From: Alphaproteobacteria bacterium
GTDB taxonomy: Bacteria > Pseudomonadota > Alphaproteobacteria > RF32 > UBA3637
Assembly: GCA_017414845.1 (NCBI GenBank)
Contig: JAFQJY010000115.1
Coordinates: 1-5,834 of the forward strand
Direction of reading: 5' to 3'
Length of the DNA: 5,834 bases
Every line of letters starts with the position of its first letter. Position 1 is the stretch's first letter. The notes below the pieces were generated by a model. It did no database searches, had not been told where the DNA came from, and saw nothing but the letters and a program-made list of their open reading frames with translations. This document shows, one piece after another, positions 1 through 5,793 of this stretch. The position numbers and the translations under genes were made by a program.

Positions 1-1089
1 GGGTGTATCGGTAATCTTATCATCAATTGTATAACCGTTTCCCTCAACATCATAGTTTTTATCGGCACACCATATTTTTTTGACGGTCATTTTGTTTTCT
101 GTCAATGTTCCGGTTTTATCGGAACAAATAATACTCGTACTTCCGAGTGTTTCTACGGCAGGTAATCTGCGTACAATGGCTTTACGTTTCAGCATACGAT
201 TGACACCGATAGCCAAGATAATCGTAACGGCGGCAGGTAATCCCTCAGGAATGGCTGCCACAGCCATGGCAACACCGGACATAAATGTATCAACGAAAGG
301 CATTCCTTTAAACCATCCGACAACAAAAGCCAAAACAGAGAAAAAGACAATCAACCACAAAAGTTTTCCGCTAAACTCTTCAATTTTAACAGTTAAAGGA
401 GTCTTGAAGGTTTCGGCATTACTAATCATTTCGGAGATTTTTCCGATTTCCGTTTTGTTTCCCGTTGAAACAACAATCCCCTTCCCGCTTCCGAAAATAA
501 CCAATGTAGAGGCATAAACCATATTTGTTCTGTCAGCAAGAAGTGTTTCTTTCGGTAAAATTTCCGTATTTTTTTCAACAGGTAATGATTCTCCTGTAAG
601 GGCGGATTCATCTGTTTTTAAATCCTGAGATTGTATCAACCGAATATCAGCCGGTACTTTATCACCCGATTGAAGAAGAACAATATCACCGGGAACAAGT
701 TCTTTGGCATTGATGTATAAAACGGTTCCGTTACGAATAACCTGCGCATGCTGTTCTATGCTTTTAGAAAGGCTTTCCAAATCTTTCAGTGCCTTATCCT
801 CTTGTACAAAGCCCATAATGGCATTGCCTAAAACAACACCGTAGATAACGGAAGCATCCACATATTCTCCCAAAAACAAAGCAATCGTTGCCGATAAAAT
901 CAAAACATAAATAAGCGGTTGATGAATTTGAAGTAAAAAACGAACAAGTGCGCTTTTTCCCTCTTTCAGTTCAATTTGGTTCAGACCGTATTTAGCCTGC
1001 CGTTCCCGTATCTGCTCAGAGGTCAGACCGCTGTTCTTATTTGTATCTTGTTCTTTTACCAATTGAGAAACAGATTGCGTATATGACAT
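1..1089 (-). CDS. P-type cation-transporting ATPase, N-terminal part (runs off left edge)
   Basis: This is an inner-membrane pump that couples ATP hydrolysis to cation transport through an aspartyl-phosphate intermediate. The reading frame is open from an ATG at 1089 to the window edge (363 codons, no stop). Residues 1-55 resemble the cation-ATPase N-terminal domain. Hydrophobic pairs lie at about 56-95 (TM1-2) and 241-310 (TM3-4). The actuator domain between them carries TGES at 165-168. Helix 4 has AAIPEGLP at 288-295; in SERCA-type pumps the Glu of this motif binds Ca2+. The phosphorylation motif is CSDKTGTLT, with Asp324 as the phosphoacceptor. The RLPAVETLG stretch before it is typical of P2 ATPases, not heavy-metal P1B pumps, and there is no CPC motif or N-terminal metal-binding domain. 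The substrate is probably Ca2+, but Mn2+, Na+ or another ion cannot be excluded because TM5-6 are missing. AAAGGA at 1104-1099 (minus strand) is 9 nt before the ATG. The gene lies 65 bp downstream of the kinase gene on the same strand and may be cotranscribed with it. Confidence 0.93.
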   Translation of the reverse strand, partial: MSYTQSVSQLVKEQDTNKNSGLTSEQIRERQAKYGLNQIELKEGKSALVRFLLQIHQPLIYVLILSATIALFLGEYVDASVIYGVVLGNAIMGFVQEDKALKDLESLSKSIEQHAQVIRNGTVLYINAKELVPGDIVLLQSGDKVPADIRLIQSQDLKTDESALTGESLPVEKNTEILPKETLLADRTNMVYASTLVIFGSGKGIVVSTGNKTEIGKISEMISNAETFKTPLTVKIEEFSGKLLWLIVFFSVLAFVVGWFKGMPFVDTFMSGVAMAVAAIPEGLPAAVTIILAIGVNRMLKRKAIVRRLPAVETLGSTSIICSDKTGTLTENKMTVKKIWCADKNYDVEGNGYTIDDKITDTP

Positions 1090-1154
1090 ATCCTTATATC
1101 CTTTCCTTAAATAAATAATGCTGTCAGCGTAAAGGATTTTGTCTTAAAAATCAA

Positions 1155-1661
1155 CTAATTTATATCTAAAAAAAGTTTAATTTCCTTAGCAATTTGTAAG
1201 GGTGTCTTATTATCCGTCATTATTTTGTGTGTTTTCATGGATTTATAGTTGTCTAAATAGGCAAGACTTTTTTCTAAGAGTTTTCTTTTACGAAGTCCGA
1301 GAATTATATCCTGTTCAATACGTCTAATCAGGCTGTTTTCTGAGGCTGTCAGGGTTATTTTAACAACCTCAAAATCGTCGGTTGTCAACTCATCTGTGAT
1401 TAAATCAAAGATTTCTTCTTCCGGTATAACCCATGAAAACAAGACATTTTGTGAAAAATCATTTTCAAGATAGTTTTGAAGTAAAAAACGGATATTTTGA
1501 ATAACCATTTCCTTGTTTTCTTCTGTAACGGTAAACGGTTCCATCATCCATGCCCAATCGCCGTCTAAATAAAAACAGGGCGTTATCAGATGTTTCAGTT
1601 CTTGACAGACTGCTGTTTTTCCTATGCCCATCGGGCCGTTGATGATAATCAGTTTTTTCAT
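1155..1661 (-). CDS. small P-loop kinase-like protein (AAA family nucleotide kinase type)
   Basis: This 168-residue soluble protein has the size and layout of a P-loop nucleotide or small-molecule kinase. Strand 1 (KKLIIING) leads into a Walker A loop, GPMGIGKT, at residues 9-16. An acidic LDGDWAWM segment at 32-39 sits where such kinases place the substrate-binding or catalytic Asp. An Arg/Lys-rich stretch at about 113-130 (RRIEQDIILGLRKRK) fits a LID helix. The end (TPLQIAKEIKLFL) is the usual terminal helix. From memory, the LDGDW.WMM.PF...EN pattern matches small uncharacterised kinases common in Firmicutes; the substrate is unknown. The ATG at 1661 is the only start that keeps strand 1 and the P-loop intact. 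No Shine-Dalgarno precedes it, and a TTGACA promoter places the predicted transcript start at or beside the ATG. It is divergent from the 693-residue gene and upstream of the ATPase gene on the same strand. The kinase-fold call is firm; the reaction is not known. Confidence 0.82.
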   Translation of the reverse strand: MKKLIIINGPMGIGKTAVCQELKHLITPCFYLDGDWAWMMEPFTVTEENKEMVIQNIRFLLQNYLENDFSQNVLFSWVIPEEEIFDLITDELTTDDFEVVKITLTASENSLIRRIEQDIILGLRKRKLLEKSLAYLDNYKSMKTHKIMTDNKTPLQIAKEIKLFLDIN

Positions 1662-1667
1662 AAGAAT

Positions 1668-1695
1668 AATGTAGTTCTTAAAAAAAATATGTCAA
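1668..1695 (-). promoter_or_regulatory. putative sigma-70 promoter for the kinase gene, leaderless
   Basis: On the minus strand a perfect TTGACA (1695-1690) is followed, after 16 nt, by TACATT (1673-1668, 4/6 match to TATAAT). Counting from this -10 box puts +1 at 1661, the A of the kinase ATG. An alternative box, CATTAT at 1671-1666 with an 18-nt spacer, would start inside the codon. The -35 box is strong and the -10 box mediocre, so this is a prediction only. Confidence 0.5.
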
Positions 1696-1710
1696 TAAAA
1701 ATATTTTTTC

Positions 1711-1739
1711 TTTACTTTTATGTCTAAAAGTGCTACAAT
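1711..1739 (+). promoter_or_regulatory. putative sigma-70 promoter for the 693-residue protein gene
   Basis: TTTACT (1711-1716) and TACAAT (1734-1739) are separated by exactly 17 nt, and TGC just before the -10 box gives an extended -10 element. The start of transcription would fall near 1746, leaving a leader of about 17 nt. That leader contains AAGGGG (1749-1754), 8 nt before the ATG at 1763. Confidence 0.7.
1714..1731. promoter_or_regulatory. 18-bp inverted repeat in the promoter spacer, candidate operator
   Basis: ACTTTTA (1714-1720) and TAAAAGT (1725-1731) are perfect 7-bp inverted arms around a TGTC spacer. The dyad covers the end of the -35 box and the spacer up to the extended -10, a position where a bound repressor would block RNA polymerase. 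The arms are AT-rich in an AT-rich region, so chance is possible. No regulator gene is visible in the window. Confidence 0.35.
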
Positions 1740-1762
1740 GCAATTAAAAAGGGGAAATCCAG

Positions 1763-3844
1763 ATGTTAAATAATGATTTTGACCGTTTTTTAAGCGGTTT
1801 TTATACGACTTTTTGTGATACGCAAATGGCTCTTTATAACAAGGAGAGTTTTGAGGATTTTGTGGATGTTTTTAAAATGGATGCTGATTATCAGAGTTTA
1901 ATGAAACGTTTTCCTCAGTACGAGGCCGTTGCAGAAACAATTTTTTCTGACAGTACTTTTTTCAAACATCCGATGATTGAAGAAATGGCTTTTTATGATC
2001 CGACTTTTGATGAAGATCCGTTCTTTTGGGAAAATGCACGAGAAAAAGAAAATCCGTGGAAAATGTTTATGTTGGGGAAACTTTCGGAAAAGAATATGCC
2101 TCCATATCAGGATGTTTTCAGAAAAACCTTTTTTGATTGTGCCGATAAAGAAAACACACTTACGCCCGAATTTTTCTTCGGATTTGAAAAACTGATGCAA
2201 AAAACACCGACAGAACAGAAAAATGATATGGTGACAAAGTTTTTTAATTATGTCACATGTGTTTCAAAAACACCGACTGCTCGCAAAAAAATGATAGAAA
2301 CTGTCGGCGAATTGATAAAAATTTGTCCGGAATATAAAAATAAGTTCGCTGATTTTTTAAAAAAGGAAGTAAAGGATTATTGGACACGTCGGGATAATTT
2401 TTGGGAAATTATGCAAACTTTGAAAGAAAATAACTTTTTTAAAAATGATAAAGGGCAAGTACCGGAAGAATTTAAGTTTGCATACGAATTACGCTTTTTA
2501 AACAAAGAGGAACTTTCTTTTATTTCTTCACACAGAGCCTCTCCTTGGACAAAGAAAAATATCGGGAACTATCAAAAAACGGTTCATCAGTTGATAGAAA
2601 AAGTTATTCAGGAAGAAAATCTAATTGTTCAGCAATTGACCTATGCAAGACAGATCAATCCGGAAGGATATCAGATTATGATTTCCAATATTCCTTTTTC
2701 GGGTAACGGAGAATCCCGCCGAAAATTAGACGCCTTAGTAGAGCAGGGGGAGCAGATTTTTGATAAACGGGCCTTCCGTAAAAACCCGTTGGAATGTCAG
2801 ACATACCAAGAAAACAAAGATTGGCTTGTCCCGAGCGCTTTCTATGCAACAGATGTCTTCGGAGATGGTCTGAGCGGTTACCTTCAAAAGACACACGGTA
2901 TTATTTCTGCTCATGATGCACTTCATTTTCTGTCAATGAAACCGGATATGAGTTTGGATAAAAACAAAAGTTTAGGAAGGTTTTTACAAAAAAATATCCT
3001 GTATAACTCAGACGGAACAGTTCGTGCCAGACCCGGAAGTGAATTGATGTCTATTTGTCATCGTTGGGACAAGTTATCTCCGGAAGAGGAAAAATTACCT
3101 TATAAAGAAGTTCTTGCTAAAACGGAAAGTCTTCAATATCTGAACGCACGTTTTCCTGAATTTGCAAAAGAGGCTGCTCGTTGGTCCGTTCGGGAAGAAG
3201 AATATAAAGAGTTTGAAAATGTTTATGAATCAGGGTTAGGTGTTCCGACGCCGTTTAGTACAAAAAAAGAGTTCAAGTCAGGGAATTGGACGGCTCGTTT
3301 TTTACCGAGAAAAGACCCTCGTGTCGGTTTTTTCGGGTTCTATACGGATTGTTGTCAACACTTTACGGGGATGGGAAAAACATGTGCCGTTTCTTCTGTA
3401 AAAGACCCGGATTCGCAACTCTTTGTTATTGAAAGAGACGGAGAAATTTTCGGTGGTTCGTGGGTTTGGCAAAACACAATCTCGGAAAACGGAAAAAAAT
3501 ATAAAGCCGTCTGTTTTGATAATATTGAGGCTTTGGGTGAATTGAAGTTTAAAAAGGAATTAATGGATTTATATCATCAAGCCGGTGCCTATTTAACAGA
3601 GGAAGAAAACGTACGTAAAGTGACAATCGGAAAAGGAATGGCGGATGCCAACTTAGAGGGTATAGAAGACACGGAGGCGATTCCTTTACCCGCCTTTTAC
3701 GGTCCAAACTACACCGATTCAAAAAAACAGGTTTTGTTATGTCAAAACGAAAATGCAAAACCGATAGAAAAAGTGATGCCCTTGGTCGTTGCGCACCACA
3801 AAAGAACCGCCACAGAAAACTCACATCAACATATCCATCAGTAA
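1763..3844 (+). CDS. uncharacterised 693-residue protein with C-terminal DCCQH/GSWVW/CFDNIE module
   Basis: I do not recognise a characterised family. There is no signal peptide or transmembrane segment, so a cytoplasmic protein is likely. Residues 1 to about 500 are charged, rich in Phe/Tyr/Trp and Lys/Glu, and look mostly helical. The C-terminal part (about 500-660) is different. It has GFYTDCCQHF around residues 525-534 (Cys530, Cys531, His533), GMGKTCA at 536-542 (Cys541), ERDGEIFGGSWVWQN at 557-571, and VCFDNIEA at 583-590, followed by a helix and VTIGKGMADANL. The strand order is loosely reminiscent of a GNAT-like acyltransferase core, and I recall similar DCCQ...GSWVW...FDNIE strings in large phage- or plasmid-associated proteins. 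Both points are weak inference. The tail HHKRTATENSHQHIHQ holds five His in 16 residues. The ATG at 1763 has AAGGGG 8 nt upstream and a promoter close by. The gene is monocistronic, with a terminator just after the stop. The frame is clean and base composition matches its surroundings, so it looks like a maintained gene. Confidence 0.9.
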   Translation: MLNNDFDRFLSGFYTTFCDTQMALYNKESFEDFVDVFKMDADYQSLMKRFPQYEAVAETIFSDSTFFKHPMIEEMAFYDPTFDEDPFFWENAREKENPWKMFMLGKLSEKNMPPYQDVFRKTFFDCADKENTLTPEFFFGFEKLMQKTPTEQKNDMVTKFFNYVTCVSKTPTARKKMIETVGELIKICPEYKNKFADFLKKEVKDYWTRRDNFWEIMQTLKENNFFKNDKGQVPEEFKFAYELRFLNKEELSFISSHRASPWTKKNIGNYQKTVHQLIEKVIQEENLIVQQLTYARQINPEGYQIMISNIPFSGNGESRRKLDALVEQGEQIFDKRAFRKNPLECQTYQENKDWLVPSAFYATDVFGDGLSGYLQKTHGIISAHDALHFLSMKPDMSLDKNKSLGRFLQKNILYNSDGTVRARPGSELMSICHRWDKLSPEEEKLPYKEVLAKTESLQYLNARFPEFAKEAARWSVREEEYKEFENVYESGLGVPTPFSTKKEFKSGNWTARFLPRKDPRVGFFGFYTDCCQHFTGMGKTCAVSSVKDPDSQLFVIERDGEIFGGSWVWQNTISENGKKYKAVCFDNIEALGELKFKKELMDLYHQAGAYLTEEENVRKVTIGKGMADANLEGIEDTEAIPLPAFYGPNYTDSKKQVLLCQNENAKPIEKVMPLVVAHHKRTATENSHQHIHQ

Positions 3845-3856
3845 TTTTAACACGGT

Positions 3857-3894
3857 GCGCCTCCTTTAACTACATTTTCAAAGGAGGTGTTTTT
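3857..3894 (+). terminator. intrinsic terminator after the 693-residue protein gene
   Basis: CCTCCTTT (3860-3867) pairs perfectly with AAAGGAGG (3880-3887) across a 12-nt loop. The base can extend by G-U, C-G and G-U pairs, and five T's (3890-3894) follow directly. It starts 13 nt after the TAA stop and isolates this gene from the rsmG-par operon. Confidence 0.85.
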
Positions 3895-4049
3895 CAATTT
3901 AAGGGCATAAAGCATTTTATCGCTTAAACCTAAAAAGTTTTTATGTAATTTCCTCCATCCGCTCAAAACAGAAAGTTTCGTACAAACCTTTTTCAATCCG
4001 AATCAGACCCTCAACCCCTTATAAAACAAGGCTTCAAACGATATTTATC

Positions 4050-4078
4050 CCCTGCCGGACACGCATTCTCACGGAGGG
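4050..4078 (+). other. imperfect RNA hairpin upstream of the 4111 ORF
   Basis: CCCT (4050-4053) pairs with AGGG (4075-4078) and CCG (4055-4057) with CGG (4072-4074). G4054 is bulged and the loop is 14 nt. Five A's follow rather than T's, so it is not an intrinsic terminator. It could be a structured leader element or a chance fold. Confidence 0.25.
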
Positions 4079-4110
4079 AAAAAGCGTTCTACGGACAATC
4101 GGAGGACTTT

Positions 4111-4434
4111 ATGCATTTCAGCAGGCATTTTTTAAGACCTTTTACTGCCATTTTTCGGAAGAGACTTCAAAAAGGGGCTACCCATTTATTCAAGCAAAAA
4201 ACATTCACGACCACAAAAAACACCATCACGCTTCTCATAAATTTAAACTCTTTTTTTAATAAAGGAACTTTTTTACGGTTCTTAAAAAAAATAAAACAAA
4301 AAAATCAAAAAAATAAAAATAAGCACTTTACAAGTAAAAAAAAATCAAGTAAAAAAGAATTTATAAAAAAACAAAGGGGTGTTTCACGTGAAACAATTTT
4401 CAGAAAAAACGATTCAAAACTTGAAAAAGTATGA
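4111..4434 (+). CDS. doubtful 107-residue Lys-rich ORF overlapping rsmG
   Basis: A GGAGG at 4101-4105, 5 nt before the ATG, is one of the best ribosome sites in the window, which is the main argument for translation. Against it, the product is of low complexity. The first 33 residues are Phe/Arg-rich and residues 60-90 are almost all Lys, Asn, Gln and Ser, as any frame through this A-rich DNA would be. The last 47 nt run out of frame into rsmG, across the parS site (read here as VSRET). No domain is recognisable. It may be a leader ORF coupled to rsmG translation, a degraded gene or a chance frame. Confidence 0.22.
   Translation: MHFSRHFLRPFTAIFRKRLQKGATHLFKQKTFTTTKNTITLLINLNSFFNKGTFLRFLKKIKQKNQKNKNKHFTSKKKSSKKEFIKKQRGVSRETIFRKNDSKLEKV
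4284..4375. repeat. A-tract-rich block with an 11-nt direct repeat, next to parS
   Basis: Runs of 4 to 9 A's recur at 4284-4291, 4293-4296, 4298-4304, 4307-4313, 4315-4319, 4336-4344, 4351-4356 and 4364-4370. CAAGTAAAAAA is repeated at 4331-4341 and 4346-4356 (15-bp period). The tracts are only partly in helical phase, so intrinsic bending is possible but unproven. The block ends at the rsmG ribosome site and parS. Confidence 0.4.
4380..4395. promoter_or_regulatory. parS: parS centromere site (ParB-binding palindrome)
   Basis: TGTTTCACGTGAAACA is a perfect 16-bp palindrome and matches the broadly conserved bacterial chromosomal parS consensus. ParB binds it, spreads, and is acted on by ParA to segregate the origin region. 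It lies 0.6 kb upstream of parA and 1.4 kb upstream of parB, consistent with a cis site of this cassette. The site covers the rsmG start region, and its central CACGTG contains the GTG preferred here as the start codon (4388). I found no second exact copy in the window. Confidence 0.93.
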
Positions 4435-4984
4435 AAATTTGCTTCAAAAATGGCAAAAAAAGATAAATCTTGTCAGTACACAAACGCTGACAGATGTATG
4501 GAATCGTCATTTTTTAGACTCGGCACAACTTTGGGAATATATTTCAAAAGGCGCAGAAACACTGGTTGATTTCGGTAGTGGGGCTGGGTTCCCCGGTCTG
4601 GTTTTGGCCATTATTGCAGACGGAGAAGGGTGTCAATTAGATGTTCATCTGATTGAAAGTGATGGCAGAAAGTGTGTTTTTCTGTCAGAGGTGGCTCGCT
4701 CTTGTGGTGTTTCTGTTCACATCCATAACGAAAGAATTGAAAAAACGACACCGTTTACGGCAGATGTTGTGACGGCTCGGGCTTTAAAAGATACAAAGAC
4801 GCTTTTAGAATATGTGCGTCCTTTTGTGTCTGAAAAAACGACGGCTTTGTTTCTAAAAGGGGAAAAAGTGCGTGAAGAATGGCAAGAGGCTTCAAAAAGC
4901 GTTTCTGCACAACCTGAATTTATACAGAGCCAAACAGATAAAACAGGGACAATATTAAAACTGTCCTCAATCAACTATTTATAG
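4388..4984 (+). CDS. rsmG: 16S rRNA (guanine-N7)-methyltransferase RsmG (GidB)
   Basis: RsmG transfers a methyl group from S-adenosylmethionine to N7 of the guanine in the 530 loop of 16S rRNA (G527 in E. coli numbering). The 198-residue product has the family's usual length. An N-terminal helix has W22 and INLVS (26-30), followed by the RsmG hallmark RHFLDS at 40-45. The SAM-binding motif I, DFGSGAGFPG, is at 61-70, the acidic strand-2 end IESDGRK at 89-95, and the conserved TARAL at 129-133. The best start is GTG 4388, because AAAGGGG (4373-4379) is 8 nt before it. An in-frame GTG at 4379 would add VFHV-type residues, as in homologues annotated MFHVK, but it overlaps that ribosome site. The start lies inside parS. 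The stop is 14 nt before parA, so the two genes are probably cotranscribed, a common arrangement. No key residue is missing. Confidence 0.95.
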   Translation: MKQFSEKTIQNLKKYENLLQKWQKKINLVSTQTLTDVWNRHFLDSAQLWEYISKGAETLVDFGSGAGFPGLVLAIIADGEGCQLDVHLIESDGRKCVFLSEVARSCGVSVHIHNERIEKTTPFTADVVTARALKDTKTLLEYVRPFVSEKTTALFLKGEKVREEWQEASKSVSAQPEFIQSQTDKTGTILKLSSINYL

Positions 4985-4998
4985 GGAAAGGGAGAAAA

Positions 4999-5793
4999 AT
5001 GCAAAAACAAATGAGAGTGTTTTCAATCGCAAATCAAAAAGGGGGCGTCGGTAAGACAACAACGGCTGTCAATTTAGCAACGGCTATTAGTGCCTTGCAG
5101 AAAAAAGTATTGCTGATAGATTTAGACCCGCAAGGAAATGCGACGATTAGTTTAGGGCTTTCAAGACAAGGAAAAAAACATACGTCTTATACGGTTCTGA
5201 CGGGACAGGACAGTATTTTAACGGCAATGGAAAAGACTGAAATCCCGTATTTATCGGTTTTACCGTCTACAAAGGAATTGCTTGGTGCCGATATTGAGTT
5301 GTCCGGTTTTGAAAATCCTCAATTCTTTTTGAAAAAAGCCTTAGAATCTCCCGAATTGGATTTAGATTATGTGTTTATTGACTGTCCGCCGGCTGTCGGT
5401 TTGTTGACAATCAATGCTTTAACGGCTTCTGACGGTGTGATTGTACCGATACAGTGCGAATATCTCGCATTGGAAGGGGTTGCTGATTTGGTTAAAACAA
5501 TTGAAAGAATTAAGAAAAACTTTAATCCTAAGTTGGATTTGCATGGAATTTTACTGACAATGTTTGACGGACGCAGTCGTTTGTCCGGTAATGTTGCAGA
5601 TGATGTGATACGTTTCTTCGGACGTAAAGTTTATGATGCCGTTATTCCGAGAAATGTACGTGTTCCGGAGGCGCCGTCGCACGGAAAGCCTGTATTGCTT
5701 TATGATTGGAGAAGTACGGGGGCTCAAGCATATATTCGGTTAGCCGGTGAGTTTTTAAAAAGAGAAAAGGAGTTTTTAAATGGACAAAAATAA
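4999..5793 (+). CDS. parA: ParA/Soj chromosome partitioning ATPase
   Basis: This is a Walker-type ATPase that dimerises with ATP, binds nucleoid DNA non-specifically, and is released by ParB stimulation, so that ParB-parS complexes move along its gradient. The 264-residue length is typical of chromosomal ParA without an N-terminal DNA-binding domain. Visible motifs are the deviant Walker A KGGVGKTT at 14-21 with signature Lys14, Walker A' LLIDLDPQGN at 38-47, and Walker B VFIDCPP at 125-131 (Asp128). The C-terminal RNVRVPEAPSHGKPVLLYD is characteristic of chromosomal, alphaproteobacterial-like ParA rather than MinD or plasmid types. GGGAG at 4990-4994 precedes the ATG by 4 nt; the Met at residue 5 is too far from it to be preferred. 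The gene lies 14 nt after rsmG and overlaps parB by 14 nt, implying one operon with translational coupling. Confidence 0.97.
   Translation: MQKQMRVFSIANQKGGVGKTTTAVNLATAISALQKKVLLIDLDPQGNATISLGLSRQGKKHTSYTVLTGQDSILTAMEKTEIPYLSVLPSTKELLGADIELSGFENPQFFLKKALESPELDLDYVFIDCPPAVGLLTINALTASDGVIVPIQCEYLALEGVADLVKTIERIKKNFNPKLDLHGILLTMFDGRSRLSGNVADDVIRFFGRKVYDAVIPRNVRVPEAPSHGKPVLLYDWRSTGAQAYIRLAGEFLKREKEFLNGQK

Larger units (their letters stand above)
3895..4387. other. long intergenic region upstream of rsmG
   Basis: This stretch of about 490 bp has no confident gene and no tRNA or rRNA that I can recognise. It contains a weak hairpin around 3906-3919 (ATAAA/TTTAT), the imperfect hairpin at 4050-4078, a doubtful ORF from 4111, and an A-rich block at 4284-4375 with 11-nt direct repeats. 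The rsmG-parA-parB promoter should lie here, but I could not find a convincing -35/-10 pair. The mnmG gene, which often precedes rsmG in bacteria, is not present. Confidence 0.6.

Noticed and set aside
80..517. A 145-codon plus-strand open frame.
   Set aside because: It lies wholly antisense to the P-type ATPase, whose TGES and DKTGT motifs prove the minus-strand frame. It has no recognisable domain or good ribosome site.
426..611. A 61-codon minus-strand frame.
   Set aside because: It is out of frame within the ATPase gene on the same strand and is a shadow frame.
1898..2200. A 100-codon minus-strand frame and a 72-codon plus-strand frame (1977-2195) inside the orphan gene.
   Set aside because: Both overlap the 693-codon gene, which has its own promoter, ribosome site and terminator. 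Their products are low-complexity Phe/Lys/Arg strings.
3549..3824. Minus-strand frame at 3549-3824 and plus-strand frame at 3739-3927.
   Set aside because: Both are shadows of the end of the orphan gene. The second also reads through the terminator.
4045..4053. Possible DnaA box TTATCCCCT.
   Set aside because: It has two mismatches to TTATCCACA and stands alone. Nothing else here suggests a replication origin.
4263..4283. Hairpin AGGAAC/GTTCTT as a possible terminator.
   Set aside because: The stem is weak, with a G-U pair, and is followed by A's on the plus strand. On the minus strand no clean T-run follows.
4327..4367. TTTACA and TATAAA as an rsmG promoter.
   Set aside because: The spacing is 29 nt, far outside the usual 16-19 nt. 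Other TATAAA-like strings in the region lack a matching -35 box.
3895..4378. CRISPR array, tRNA or insertion sequence in the long intergenic region.
   Set aside because: There are no regularly spaced repeats of suitable length, no cloverleaf pattern, and no terminal inverted repeats or transposase fragment.
4717..4974. An 85-codon minus-strand frame.
   Set aside because: It is antisense to rsmG, which is secure from its motifs.
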